64,000 nt of DNA from Microstegium vimineum (GCA_022036555.1 CM039134.1:11098818-11162817), one strand, 5' to 3'; positions 23,885-35,875 are shown, counted from the stretch's first letter. Numbers and translations: made by a program. Notes: generated from the letters alone by a model not told the origin.

Positions 23885-24415
23885 TGGGGGATGGGGGCTC
23901 TCACCGTAGCCTGCAGCTGGAGCCTGGAGCCGAGCTGCCCAGGGCTCAGGGCTGGCCGGGTGGCGGTGGCCGTGGGGCGGCGGGGTCAGGGCCTCAGGGG
24001 GCAGGACCGCAGGCTCAGGGGCCGGGTAGCCGGGAACCCGCCAGGCGCCGGTCGGAACGTGCGGACTGCGGGGGCGCCGACCGCGCGGGGCCGGGGCCGA
24101 GGCCGGCTGCCGCGAGCGCCTGCCTGGCTGGAGTCGCGGCGGCCGACGGGAGCTGCGCGTGCGCAGGCAGGAGTTCGCGAGAGGCGAGCGCGAGACGGGA
24201 GCTGAAGCTGAGACGCTGAGTTACGAGCGGCGACGGCGTAGGCGTGCGACTGCAGGAAGCAGGCCGCCAAGGCTAGGGTTGAGAGGTGGTGGCTGAAGGG
24301 GCCTATTGGGCTGATTTCACCTACTCTATTAAACATGGGCCCACGCCCCGGGCAGCGGGCTAAGGCCCATCCGCCCTTGCTCGCGGTGAGGCGGCGGCAA
24401 CAGCGCAAGCAACCC
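23885..24415. other. GC-rich non-coding stretch
   Basis: Strongly GC-rich with open frames on both strands (for example 23891-24205 plus and 23986-24408 minus) that look compositional: Arg/Ala/Gly-rich, no domain. It could be the displaced promoter or CpG-rich 5' region of CGI121, or transposon sequence. I cannot decide between these. Confidence 0.35.
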
Positions 24416-24683
24416 TATTTGTTTAGTCGTGTGTTGTGTCACTTGTGTGCAAGACGTCAGCTACGTATAGCTGATATGGAGGTGAGATATAAAAACAAAT
24501 AATATTTTATACATTTCTTTTTGTGTACTATTAGATTTATTTTTTTGAACTACGTAAAATAGATTAGTTATTTGTTCGTCACTAGTTTTTTTCTACTTTT
24601 TATTCGTCCACGTCATAATAACTTACTCTGTTAGGACGCCTAACTGCCAATTACCAAAAATATCCCTGCCAAAAGGTAAAATT

Positions 24684-24937
24684 AGGCTTGTTTAGTTGGG
24701 ATCAAAACTTGTCATGTCCAACCTTTAACAAGTTGTTGCTGTCACAAAAAAGTGTGACAAGCAAAATCAAAATTATATTTATCGTAAGATTTTACATGAA
24801 AATAAGTCTATGACGTATGAATAAGATGCTACAAAAATGTGATGTTCTGTAGGTATGACAGTGAACCAAATAACTATTAAATAAACTATGATATAAGTAT
24901 ATAACTAACTTTTGGCATGGGCAGACCAACTAACGCT
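24684..24937. mobile_element. Tourist-like MITE
   Basis: The left end (TTGTTTAGTTGGGATCAAAACTT) and the reverse complement of the right end (TTAGTTGGTCTGCCCATGCCAA) share the TTNAGTTGG terminus with a following CAAAA block, seen in a common grass MITE that carries TTTTGGCATGGGC near one end. Exact borders and duplication are unclear. The flanks 24416-24683 and 24938-25228 show no feature. Confidence 0.45.
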
Positions 24938-25236
24938 AGTGACCTAAATCAACAGTTAGCTGCCATGTAGGAGTACTTTAGATAAGAAGAATAGGTGGAG
25001 CTATCTTCTCTACCTTTTGCTCTCTCACAGGCAGTCTCTATTTTTCTTCAAAAAGCAATGGCTTGCATTTCTCTCTTATCAGTTATTCATATCCTCTGCA
25101 GATTGTTCTCAGATTGTTCTGACATACTGCGATTTAAGATGACATGGATAATTTGTGCAGAGGTGGACATCGGGACTGCAAGCCACGGTGGCGCGTCGGA
25201 GAAGGCCTAGGTGGTCCTATGCTTTACGATTAGTGG

Positions 25237-25509
25237 CAGTGGCGGATGCACAGTAGGTGTATGGGGGTACAGTTGTACCCCTAAAATTTCTAAAAAACAA
25301 TGAAGTATATATATTCTTTAATATATTGTATATGTATAATGTGTTGCTAAATACAATTGATAATCTACTCAACTCATAAAACATCTTCAACACTTTAAAA
25401 TTGTTGCTTTCTAGGTCTAACAATAGCTCAGTTTTAAACTGCACAACAGTATTTGCACTATATCGTTTCCGTCCATACTCCCATAGTTGAAATGCTAGAT
25501 CCGCCGCTG
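25237..25509. mobile_element. hAT-type MITE just upstream of EGY1, with 8-bp duplication
   Basis: The left end CAGTGGCGGATGCACAG pairs with the reverse complement of the right end, CAGCGGCGGATCTAGC. The 8-bp sequence ATTAGTGG flanks it at 25229-25236 and 25510-25517. An 8-bp duplication and CAG...CTG ends are typical of hAT elements. At 273 bp it is non-autonomous. It ends 138 bp before the EGY1 start codon, so it lies in the promoter or 5' UTR. Confidence 0.85.
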
Positions 25510-25647
25510 ATTAGTGGGGCGTGAAATCCTCGCCGCAGAAAAGAATTTCCGTTTCCCTCCGATGAGGCTGAGGAGAATCCGAGAATGGGATAAGGCCGCG
25601 CCGCGCGCGCTCTCCTCTCCGCCACTCTCACCACCGCCTGCCCCGCC

Positions 25648-28600
25648 ATGAGTTCCTTGCCGCCGTCGCAGGCGGCTGCCGCTGCGTACGGGTGCTTCCA
25701 CCGCCTCCTGCTCGCTTCTACCACCGTGCCAGCGAGGAGTGGGTGCGTGGGGCGCGCACGCAGACTCAACCTCGCGCTCCGTTGCTTCCCGATTGCCGGC
25801 CACAGGTCCGCTGCTTTTCTTGGTTTTGCTTGTGCCAACTGCCAACTGCCAAGGGAACATTCAACTGAGCAAGCTAATCTAATTGGTTTGTTTCCAATCC
25901 TTGCTCCAAGGCTGAAGAGTCGAAAGGTTGCGTGCCAAGCGATGACTCAGACCGAGCCCGAGGGCAATGGCGACGAGGAGGTACGTACATACTAGCTTTC
26001 CCCTCCTTCAGCTTCTTGAAATCGGCAGCCACGTCCCTATGAGCAATGTATCGCATTACATTTTTGAAGTGCCAAGTATCACATTTTCCCGCAACCAAAT
26101 TATTTGCTTGGTTGATTTATCAAGGCTCAGATGTGCTCATGTGCAACCCACTCATGATCCCATTTAGTTTTTTCTTGAGTGTAGAAACGCACCTCTTAAT
26201 AAAATCTAGAATTGAACACGAAGCCAGAATCTTGCAGGAATTCAGGGATTAAATAACTGACCTTTCTTTCCAGGAGAAAGAAGAGTTTGGAGATGATGCT
26301 TCATCACCTTCGGTTGATAGTGTTGCAGAAGCAAATGGACCTGCAGAAAGTGACTCCAGTACAGACAATGTACACTTCTTACTTACAGTTTGTCAAATCG
26401 AGCCTGCATTATTTTAATATATTATGCAAAAGTATGCTTCCTTTTGTGTTGAGCTTGACTTTCCCTGTACTTAAAGCAGCACTTCCATTCTACCTGCTAG
26501 TCTTTTATGTATGAACGTGTAACTGAATTATATATTTAGCTTTCCCATGACTCACCAGAAGAAAGATGAAACCACGAATGCAGAACTTCTGAGCTCCAGC
26601 AACACAGTTCAAAACATGGATGGAGATGCTACCTCTACCATTGATATACAGGTATGCTTTTAATTTATGCCCATAAACTTAATAGTACAAGATATTTGAG
26701 AATGCAATCATGGGATATCTAATATTTTTAAAAAACATAGGAAAATGTGGAAGTTGTTGAGGTTGCTAGTGGATCTCCATTGCCAGGAATGAAGGTAATT
26801 ATTCAGTCATCGTATATGTTCATTAGTTTTGTGGTAGTTGACACTGAAAGAAGGATCCTGTTTTTTCGTCATTAGCTCAATGTTAGATTTCATTATAAAT
26901 AGAATCTTTTTTCTGCTTCACATATCTGAACTCTGCAATGTGAAGAGATGATATAGATTGTTTTTATAATATAAATGATCTGCAGCAACAGCTTGATGAT
27001 TCTGTCAGGATCCCCAAGGCTACAATAGACATTCTAAAGGATCAAGTTTTTGGATTTGACACATTTTTTGTGACAAGTCAGGAGCCTTACGAGGTAAATA
27101 TCTGAGGTGTCATGGCTTAACTTCTTCTGTATAAATCAGATTTTTACCTTACTAACTGTGTTTATACAAGATACATTCATACTCAAATACTCAATTGATG
27201 CATGCTACTACCTGGAAGTAGCCAAGTATGTTCTTGGTCTGGCTAAACCAAGTGCTCTCACAGAATATTGCTTAACTTTAAAACTAATGACATGTACAAT
27301 TTATACTCTAATTTGACATTTTATCATGTAAAAGAAAGGTCTCAACTATTTCCTGGAATGACTAAGTTCTATTTACCAACTTACTTTGTCTGAATAAGGG
27401 TGGAGTATTATTCAAGGGAAATCTTCGTGGTAAAGCAGCCACAAGTTATGAGAAGATCACAAATAGGCTACAGGTAATAACTAATAAGATGATTTTCAAA
27501 ACTGGTGCTCAGATGTCTATGTCTCTATGATCGTACAAATTTGTTCGTGTCTCATCTGTGCTCAACTCCTGGTTACGAACAGAACAAATTTGGTGATGAA
27601 TATAAGCTTTTTCTTCTCATCAACCCAGAGGATGAGAAGCCAATTGCTGTGGTTATACCCAAGCAGACGTTACAGCCTGAAACTACAGGTGACAAAAAAT
27701 TCTTGGTACCTTCAGTGGCGTTGGTAGTGCTGACAGTAGTCCAATATTTTGCTTAATTGTTAGGCATATATGATTTTATTAGTATATTTATTCAGTGCAA
27801 AGGTTGCTGAGTGAGCTCATAAATTAAATTTCAGCGCTCCCAGAGTGGTTTGCTGCTGCTTCGTTTGGATTAGTTACCATCTTCACTCTGCTACTTCGAA
27901 ATGTACCTGTTCTACAGGACAACTTGCTGTACGATGTTTCTCTTTCATTTATTCGCCAGTCCGTTTTGTTTTAGATCGTTTCCTTTTTCATATTTCTCTA
28001 TCTTGATGTCATCTTTGAATTGCTATATATGCTTATGCTTTTCTGTTAGAACCTTGCTCAAGGTTGAACTTTGAAATCTTGGTACAAGATAATGTATGCC
28101 TTCAAGTGCTTGCTAGAATCTTGATACAGTAGTAAATATATGGTAAAGCTTGTGTTCCATGTCACACTGAAGACTTATTAATACATGTGATGTTCATGTT
28201 TCTGTTTCGCTATTTTTTTTAAAAAAACTGATTCATGTGAATAATTGCATTCTTTTACTGCCATGTATTTACTTCCATATCCATCGATCATTACAAGTTT
28301 GCTCTTTTTTAAGAAAAAATATATACTTCCTCAAGTATCTTTTATATAAGAAGCCACAGTTGTCTACTCCATCTACTTCTAAGCCTTACTCTTACAGATC
28401 AACATTTGACAACCTTGAGTTGTTGAAAGATGGACTATCTGGTGCCCTAGTAACTGTCCTTATAATAGGGGTACATGAAATTGGACATATCCTTGTGGCC
28501 AGGGAAAGTGGAATCAAGCTTGGCGTGCCATATTTTGTTCCTAGCTGGCAGGTATAGACTTTGTATAAAACATTAGTAAATTACTTGTAGGAAAAAATGC

Positions 28601-29809
28601 TGAAATTATCTGTATCTTTGCAGTGCATGTTTATGGAAATTATTTGAGATAAATAACAAGAGCTTTGTTAAAGATTTTGTTTCGATGTGTTGTAGAGACA
28701 TTAATGATAAAATTAATGTTTAATTTGGATGTGTACTTTCTGTGTAGATACTCAATTAACATGAAAGGCCAGATCATTGGCATGAAATAACATCATTTTT
28801 TATTTCTTTTAGGTTTATTTAGCTCAGTACATTCACTTTACATAATAATGAGTCTTGAAATGTTCAATTTGTTGTAGATAGGATCTTTCGGTGCAATTAC
28901 CAGAATTGTCAATATTGTCCGCAACCGTGAGGACCTATTGAAGCTAGCAGCTGCTGGACCATTGGCTGGATTTTCCTTCGGATTTGTTCTTTTACTGCTG
29001 GGCTTCATCTTACCTCCAAGTGATGGCCTTGGCCTTGTGATAGATCCAGCTGTGTTCCATGAATCATTCCTTGTCGGTGGTCTTGGTAGGCATTCGATCA
29101 TAATTAAAAAACTCGTAGCTGCACAGGATTTTTTTTTCTGATGTTCATTAGTACTCTGCCTGCAGTGAGTAGTTATGCAAGAATGTAGTATTCAGTTATT
29201 CAAGAAACAGCTTTTTGGTGGACTATGAATACAAAATTAAGGCATCAATATTTCCTTGATACAGCAAAGCTTCTTCTTGGAGATGTTCTAAAAGAAGGAA
29301 CACAGTTATCCATAAACCCACTTGTTTTATGGGCCTGGGCTGGTCTCCTGATCAATGCTATCAATAGCATACCAGCTGGAGAGCTTGATGGCGGGCGCAT
29401 AGCATTGGCCATGTGGGGAAGAAAGGTAATTTGTTGCTATGATAAGTTTTCCTCCTTGCTTGTAGACATTAGAGTTGTAGCTAAGAAGGGCTTACATGTG
29501 AGCTCCGAATGGGCACTTCTGAATAATCCAAACTTGGAATCTTGCCAGATATCGTCCCGGGTCAGCAGCCTTGCCATTGGGTTGCTTGGGATCGCGGCTC
29601 TCTTCAACGATGTCGCCTTCTACTGGGTGGTGCTGATCTTCTTCCTGCAGAGGGGCCCGATTGCTCCTCTCTCTGAGGAAATCACAGACCCTGAGAACAA
29701 CTACATTGGCATCGGTGTTGCCATTTTGCTATTTGGGCTTCTGGTCTGCCTGCCTTACCCATTCCCCTTTGACCCGTCGCAATTAACTGATACCGATTTC
29801 AACTTTTGA
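25648..29809 (+). CDS. EGY1: EGY1, chloroplast site-2-type membrane metalloprotease
   Basis: Exons: 25648-25805, 25911-25980, 26274-26369, 26559-26651, 26741-26794, 26986-27093, 27399-27473, 27583-27688, 27835-27928, 28398-28551, 28878-29085, 29265-29425 and 29549-29809, giving about 545 aa in an unbroken frame. An Arg/Ser/Ala-rich N-terminus fits a plastid transit peptide. An acidic Ser-rich linker precedes the GNLRGK motif in exon 7 that marks the EGY family. Exon 10 holds the zinc site HEIGH; exon 12 holds the partner motif NSIPAGELDGG, whose Asp is the third metal ligand. Several hydrophobic helices follow up to CLPYPFPFD. Family members are ATP-independent intramembrane proteases needed for chloroplast development. 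Catalytic residues are intact. Introns 1 (105 nt) and 12 (123 nt) are multiples of three without stops. EGY1 rather than EGY2 is based on GGVLFKGNLRGKAATSYEK. Confidence 0.95.
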
Positions 29810-29935
29810 GAGAAGGAAACAAAAAAGACAGTTACAACTCACCGGCTTCTCCTCCAATTGTACCAATGAGATGTATTTAACCTGACGGCTCTGTATTCTG
29901 CTGCCATCTTTGCTCCATTGCTCCTTGTAGTAGCC

Positions 29936-29942
29936 AATAAAA
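29936..29942 (+). terminator. Likely polyadenylation signal of EGY1
   Basis: AATAAAA lies about 128 bp after the stop codon and is followed by TG-rich sequence. This is a normal position for a plant near-upstream element. The actual cleavage site cannot be read from sequence alone. Confidence 0.5.
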
Positions 29943-30089
29943 GCAGGAGCGTTTCTTGTGGCAGCTTGCCTGTTGTGTACTTGTGTTAGTTGGTTGGTCG
30001 ATCAGAGAGTATGTTATTTTGGCTGTAGTAACTGTTATCTATCAGTTGTGGCTTATCAACGATCGGTTCCTTCTCAGAGTATGAACGTA

Positions 30090-30349
30090 CTCCTACATCC
30101 CAAAAAGAATGTAAATCTCACCTCTTGAGTCCTGACAAGTCAAATAATCTTAGGTTTGATTAAATTTTTAGAAGATATATTATCTACATTTGAATTTCAA
30201 TTAGATTTATTATAAAAATGTATTACATAATGAGACTTATTACGCATCATAAACATCAATGCTCTTTTTCATATATTTAGTCAAAAATAAGATTATCTGA
30301 CTCCTTGAGAAATGAAATTCACATTCTTTTTTTGTTTTGGGACGGAGAG
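30090..30349. mobile_element. Stowaway MITE
   Basis: The left end CTCCTACATCCCAAAAAGAATG pairs with the reverse complement of the right end, CTCTCCGTCCCAAAACAAAAAAAGAATG, and TA precedes it. About 260 bp, AT-rich, between the convergent EGY1 and BPP genes. Confidence 0.75.
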
Positions 30350-30581
30350 TGATTCTATCAGATTGACACACGATGCTTGAGCATTTTGGCTATAAGCAGA
30401 CCCGGGGTATTGTGTGGTTGTGCCAGAGCCCTTCAAACTGATACTGCTGCTCCCTTATTAAAAAAATGATGCTTAGTTTTGTGTTAACTACACATTCTAG
30501 CAGACGTCACATTAGCGGCACAGAATGTTCATGTTGTGGAACACAACTGTTCAACCTGTGGAACATGTTTCACTACCAAAT

Positions 30582-30883
30582 GTCAAAGGGCCTCTAGTCT
30601 AGTTGGTTAGAGGAACCCAGCGGCACTCCTCAGGTCCCGGGTTCGACTCCTTGTTGAAGCGAATTTTAGACTGTGGTTAAAAAAAATCTCGGTCGTGGTC
30701 GTCTCACATGGGCTACGGTGCCGGTTAAAAAAAATCCCCTCGTTTGTCCCATGATCATGTCCCATGATCAAAGCACAGGTCTAAGGTCCGGCCCCAGTCG
30801 TGGTCGTCTCACATGGACTACGGTGCCGCTATGTATGGGTGGGACAGGGGTTTTCTCGACCTATGTGATGTCAAGTCGAGTTT
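30582..30883 (+). mobile_element. tRNA-derived SINE with 16-bp target-site duplication
   Basis: TGTTTCACTACCAAAT occurs at 30566-30581 and again, exactly, at 30884-30899. The body begins with a tRNA-like head: CTAGTTGGTTAGAGG (A box, near 30597-30612) and GGTTCGACTCC (B box, 30640-30650). The tail part contains GGGGTTTTCTCGACCTATGTG, typical of a grass SINE family. The body is about 302 bp. An internal repeat of CTCACATGG.CTACGGTGCCG suggests duplication within the SINE. Confidence 0.88.
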
Positions 30884-31193
30884 TGTTTCACTACCAAATC
30901 GCATATCAAAGATCCTATAAACTGCTCTAGAGCTTTATAACTAAAAGGACACTTTTCAATAGCACATTAAGGTCCAGGGTTGAAATTGCACATGGAGCTG
31001 CAGAGCATGACATGACAAGAATGAACTGGATAAATATTGAACATCCGAAGAACCTAAATATAATAACAAAATAATAATGCTCATCAGATACTCGGGATCC
31101 TCTTGGAGATCTTCCACCCTGCTGCTCTGAACATTCTGTAGCCAAATAGTTCCATCAGAATCATGCTTTTAATACCTTTTGCAAATAAGTGAA

Positions 31194-34100
31194 TCACCGT
31201 CCATATGGCCCTGCTCTATCGCTGCACAACTCATCATCAATATCAATACTGTCCAGGCACATTAGGTTGTTGTTGACACTTGGCTCGGAGCTCGCATTGC
31301 TGCTTGTTGCGAGCGGGGAGTCTAAAACACTTATTGGTCTGCTCCTTGTGGATCCTGAACGTGCACTATGAACAGAAGATGCAGGGATGCTTGTCATAAG
31401 AGGCCGTAAATTGTTTGGAATGCTGCGCCTTATGTCCTGTGAACAAAGAATTACACCTCAAGGTCAATCAACTGAACATAGATAACGTTGTTAAATACGC
31501 TGAGGAGAAGCAGAACATACCATATGCCGAAGTGCCATATCCAGTGATTTTTTGGACAAAGTTCTACCAAAGCCTGAGCTATCTGGAGAATTTGAAGATT
31601 TACCAGATAGACTGTTCAAGCTAGATCTTTGATCATCATGCTTTGGAGGAACTAGCCTTCTCATATTCACAACCCTTTCAACCATTTTATTACCCATTTG
31701 AACTGGATTCAACTGTCACCTCCATTGAGATGTGATCTTCTCACTGCTGGCATGGAGCTCCCTGAAGGCNNNNNNNNNNNNNNNNNNNNNNNNNNNNNNN
31801 NNNNNNNNNNNNNNNNNNNNNNNNNNNNNNNNNNNNNNNNNNNNNNNNNNNNNNNNNNNNNNNNNNNNNAGCTCCCTGAAGGCACGCTGCCACTTAAAGT
31901 CCTTCCTCTGGAGGGAGAGCAAGACTGCCGTTTTGGTCGACCAGCTGACCCACTCTCAACAGAGCAAGATCTAGAACTAGGTGCCCCAGGTCTGCCCCTA
32001 GTTGCAGAGGTTGGTCTTTCTGGTAGCGATGTCCTTAGGTTTGGAGGCGCATCAAGAGAGAAACCAGGCATTTCAGATGGCTTCCATGGTCTTGATTTGA
32101 CAGTAGGTGAGCTGCCTCTTGAAGGTGTTGGCGCTGCATTTTTGCTGGTGAAGAACCTTTGGGCATTGTAGAACCTGGTTTGGACATTGAGGACGATCTA
32201 ACTGGTGCAGCCAAGTTACCATGCTGGGCCGAAGGGGCAGAAGGTCGCCTTGTTGGGGTTGATGCCCTTGATGTAGGCTTGCTTTGCGCTGGTATGGAGG
32301 GCCTGGATGATGGTGTTGTTGACCTGGTAGCAGGTATTGATGACCTTGAAGTAGGTGTTGTTGACCTGGTAGCAGGTATTGATGACCTTGAAGTAGGTGT
32401 TGATGACCTACTAGCAGGTGCGGATGCTCTGCCTGAAGGAGCTGAAGTACTGCTAGAAGGGCCAACTGCCCTGCTTGAAGGGGTTGTTGACCTGGCTGAC
32501 GGAAGTGTTGATCTCGAAGTCGGTGTTGATGATCTTGGCGCAGAAGCTCCAGTTTTGGCAGGAACAGTTGTCCGGGAAGTGGGGGTCGAAGGTCTTAAAC
32601 CTTTGGAACTAGTTGTCAATGCAGCGCGTCCAGTTGGTGTTGAAGGCCTTGATGAATTAGAAGTAAGCCCTCCAGACGATGATGGTCGGCGGGTTGTAGC
32701 AACTGAGTTCAAGCTGTTGGATGATGCTGTCCTTAATGGGAGGTTGGTTCTTGATGGAGGATCTGGATGGTTGGATAACTGAAATAACATATTATGAGAA
32801 GATACAACAGAAATTAATGAATCTGAAGATTTACTTATCATACTTATGGAAAGTATATGTAACACCACAAGTAGCCTACAGAAAGGATTTCTAGTAAGAA
32901 ACCATAAATTACCAGTGCAATGACAATCAAGACTAGTAAGAGGCTTTTTAGATAACAGAGGCCAGCATAAAAGCACAATGTCAAATACACAACAGAAATA
33001 ATACGAAATGTTATCTTTGCAGTTAATCTTATAGTCATAGAAGAAAATCTGATATGACTAATATCCATCCCTCTCTACAAAGTAAAGTTTCATATTCACC
33101 ATGAGGTAGAATTTCACTGACTTTGTCTGCTGCAGTTAGAAATATTGCGTATGGTAATCTTGTACAGTTGTACTCCAAGGAACCAAAGTACAGCTTATGT
33201 TCAAATGACTCACCCTTGACTTTAAGGCAGTTGGGCGAGTCTTTGGCGTTCCACCTTGGCTCACTGGGGACCTTTTCGACTGAACCTCTAGAGATGGGAA
33301 TAGAGGAGTTCCTGGTGGTGTCAGAAGCCTGATAATAAACAACTTCATTGTGAGAACAGTTATATAATAACTTCAAAACTGCAGTCCAGAAGTGACCTCT
33401 AATGAAATCTATGATGCAGCAGAATGGACTTAATGCTTAATTTAGAGAATACAAGTGACAGAAGTGCCAAAATATGTAGGATACCAAATCAAGTAGCTAA
33501 CCCAGCACTTCTACAAAGCACACAAGAACCAAAAAAAGAAAATATCTTGTGAGCTTAGTTACATAGCTCACCTGCTTTCTACCAACCACACATCAGCAAG
33601 CAATCGAATAGTCAAGCTCTTGACAAAACGAAGTTGTCTTCATGTGTTCATGGCCACCTATAATCTAATTACTCAGGAATCCTGTACTCTATCAACTAGA
33701 AAAAAATCACAAACTAACTAGAAAAAAAGGTAATATGTCATTATCACCAAATCATATAAATTTCTCACACCTACTACCAAACAAATACAGTTCAAATCAA
33801 CCAGGACCAAGATTGGTAGCCTGTAGGTCATAGAAACTAAGGCATCAGATGTCAAAATGTGTCGAATACATAACTATTGCGTCTACCGAAAAAGAACCAG
33901 ATTCACAAGAAACATGGCAAACTGGAAAGACATTGGCTAGCTAACCAACCAGAAAGCAAAGAGAAGGAACTCAACTGACTGATAACTCCAGAAACAGATA
34001 GCACAACTTTATGATCATGCATTAACTAGACAAGCAATCAAAAAAAAAAAGGAGCAGAAACCAGAGATGACAAGAGATCCAACTGTTACCTCCAACAACC

Positions 34101-35071
34101 ACCATGCCAATCCTTCCCAGCAACACCAACTGAAATCTAATTAACATCACTAAAGTTTCACCAAAGACAAACTTTATGGTACACCAACTTAACGGACAAA
34201 CGTATGGGCAGCTGATTAGACTGAACGCACAGAAGGCAAAATTACAGAAAAATGGAATTCAGCACTTTGTTTCTAGCAAGGCAACTGAAGAATGAAGATT
34301 TAGCTTGAAAGTCCTAGAGTTCTCGGTTTAGTCAGTCCTGCAGCTTTGCATTCAGCATCGGGAACAAGGATTCAAGATTTAGGGAGCCCACACTAAATAC
34401 AACACGGTTAAAACCTCACCAAACTCCCCGAAGCCTTAAACGATAATAAAATTGAAGTTCACAATGCTACAATGGGAATTGGCTAGAACCATTCTCACGC
34501 CAATGGCTATGTTGCCCACAACCGAAATAGCAGAAACTTGGTAGCTAATTAGCAGAAATTTGGTAGCTAATGGCTAGTGCCAGTAAAAGCTCGGAACTGG
34601 AGCACCCACCAGTCGTAATCGTTCTTGTCGCCGGCGTCTGCATTGAGGAAGTCGTCCGCTCCGCCAGGCGCCCTCCTAAATCCGCCGCCAGCCACCTTGT
34701 ACGCCGCCGGTTTGGGCTCTAAGACCACAAAGAACCAAAAATCCAAACGAATACAAGATAAGCTAGGGTTTCCCTGAGCACAGGAGTAAAATGCAAAGGA
34801 AAGGCCGGAGGAGACCCGGAGAAGAGCCCGAAATGAAGCTCTCACCGGCGGGTGGCGGCGGGTCGAGGAGAAGCATCCCGTCCCCGGCCACGGCGTCGCC
34901 GGAAAGCAAGAGCTGGTCCGCCGCCGCGGCCGCAGCGCCGCGCTCCTTCTCGCGTCGGCGCATCTCGAGGAAGAGCGCGAGCTCCTCATCCTTCTCCTTG
35001 ATGACGGCGCCGAGCGTCCGCCCCCTGGCCTCGCCGTCCGCCATGCCCGCCCGGCGCTGCATTAGCGTCAC
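31194..35071 (-). CDS. Basic Ser/Pro/Thr/Arg-rich protein, BPP (microtubule-associated) family
   Basis: Five exons on the minus strand: 35071-34846, 34718-34610, 33328-33214, 32778-31521 and 31436-31194. About 612 aa if the gap is collapsed and two missing bases restored, the usual family length. The N-terminus has KEKDEELALFLEMRRREKE; exon 2-3 has DDFLNADAGDKNDYDW joined to LLTPPGTPLFPSLE; exon 4 is a long run of R.STPTSR repeats, then MPGFSLDAPPNLRTSLPERP and SGFGRTLSKKSLDMALRHM; the last exon has RRSIPNNLRPLMTSIPASS-type sequence. These blocks match the plant family that includes Arabidopsis BPP1 and At2g40070 (basic proline-rich, microtubule-associated). Starts at 35062 or 35044 are also possible. 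Frame breaks at 32139-32143 and 31711-31712 and an N gap interrupt exon 4. Confidence 0.87.
31770..31869. other. Assembly gap (100 N), probably of zero true length
   Basis: Exactly 100 N, a conventional placeholder. The 14 bases AGCTCCCTGAAGGC end the left flank (31756-31769) and also begin the right flank (31870-31883). Overlapping the flanks gives a continuous BPP frame (VPSGSSMPAV in translation) that fits the family, so nothing seems to be missing. Confidence 0.85.
32300..32420 (-). repeat. 42-bp tandem repeat in BPP exon 4
   Basis: The plus strand carries GTTGTTGACCTGGTAGCAGG followed by TATTGATGACCTTGAAGTAG twice in perfect succession, and a diverged third copy. In the protein this is a repeated 14-residue SRSSIPATRSTTPT unit. 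Copy number could vary among lines. Confidence 0.8.
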
Positions 35072-35737
35072 TCCCCCGGCGGGGCCTCCAGCGGCATTAG
35101 GGTTCCGGCGGACGAGATCTGTGGCGCGGGCGAGGGGAGCGTGGGGAGTGAGCGAGTGAGGGGGGCTGCAGTGGGAGTGAAGCTAACGGAAGCTGGGAGG
35201 GTGGTGGTGGATGAGGATGGCGCCCGTCGGTGTCCCTATCTCGTGGTGTTGGTGTCTCTCTCTCTCTCTCGCGTGGTGCGAGACTGCTATGATGCTCTTG
35301 TTGGCCTTGCTTTCAGCTCAGGATTGGCGATGGCGATGGAGATTGGAGGAGGGTGGATGGAGCTGTGAAGAGGAAGGCAAGGGAAGGCAAGGGAGATTGC
35401 GGTTTGAAATTGAATTGGGTGGAGTTTTGAGCTGCGGATGGGGGATTTTGGGGGAGGACGACTGCTGTCTGTCTGTGTGTCCGTGCTTGCTTTTTTATTA
35501 TGTGAGATGTGAGATAATAAATGGTTTGGCAATATCTACTTAAATGCTACTGCCACAGCGGTAGTGAACACGGACGAGCTTTTCTGATATTAAAGTCGTT
35601 TAGGGCTTATTTGGATGAATTAGTTTTACAGGAAAAAAAAACTGTAACATTAGGAAGTGTGCTTTTATAATCTGATAGCTTGAGACATACTTTCTCGGCC
35701 CTAAAATAAGAACATCTGTAATGGGGTAGGTCAATTA
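35072..35737. promoter_or_regulatory. 5' UTR/promoter region of the BPP gene
   Basis: A GC-rich leader (35072-35220) precedes a CT/GA dinucleotide run near 35250-35272 and a purine-rich stretch (35340-35400), features common in grass promoters. No TATA box could be chosen with confidence. Open frames on both strands here lack domains. Confidence 0.4.
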
Positions 35738-35875
35738 CTTCCTTCGTTCTATAACGTGTAATCATTTTTTATTTATGTCTTGTATCGATATATGCAGTGT
35801 TGAGAGAGAGAATTAAATATGTTCTTGGTTTTTGGACTGAAGGTGGTTATGTATTATATACTAGGACGGAGGGAG
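35738..35875. mobile_element. Stowaway MITE with TA duplication
   Basis: CTTCCTTCGTTCTATAACG at the left and CTCCCTCCGTCCTAGTATATAA as the reverse complement of the right; TA flanks both sides (35736-35737 and 35876-35877). 138 bp. Confidence 0.75.

Noticed and set aside
23891..24408. Gly/Arg-rich frames in a GC-rich stretch
   Set aside because: Composition alone explains them; no start context, no domain, and both strands are open.
30588..30656. Possible tRNA gene (A and B boxes)
   Set aside because: It cannot fold into a complete cloverleaf by eye, and it is the head of a SINE with a 16-bp target duplication.
31698..32782. Plus-strand Asp/Gly/Val-rich open frames through the N gap
   Set aside because: They are antisense to the repetitive BPP exon and arise from its Ser/Thr/Pro codon repeats.
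34791..35543. Plus-strand frames over the BPP first exon and promoter
   Set aside because: Antisense shadow of BPP exon 1, then low-complexity CT-rich sequence; no family match.
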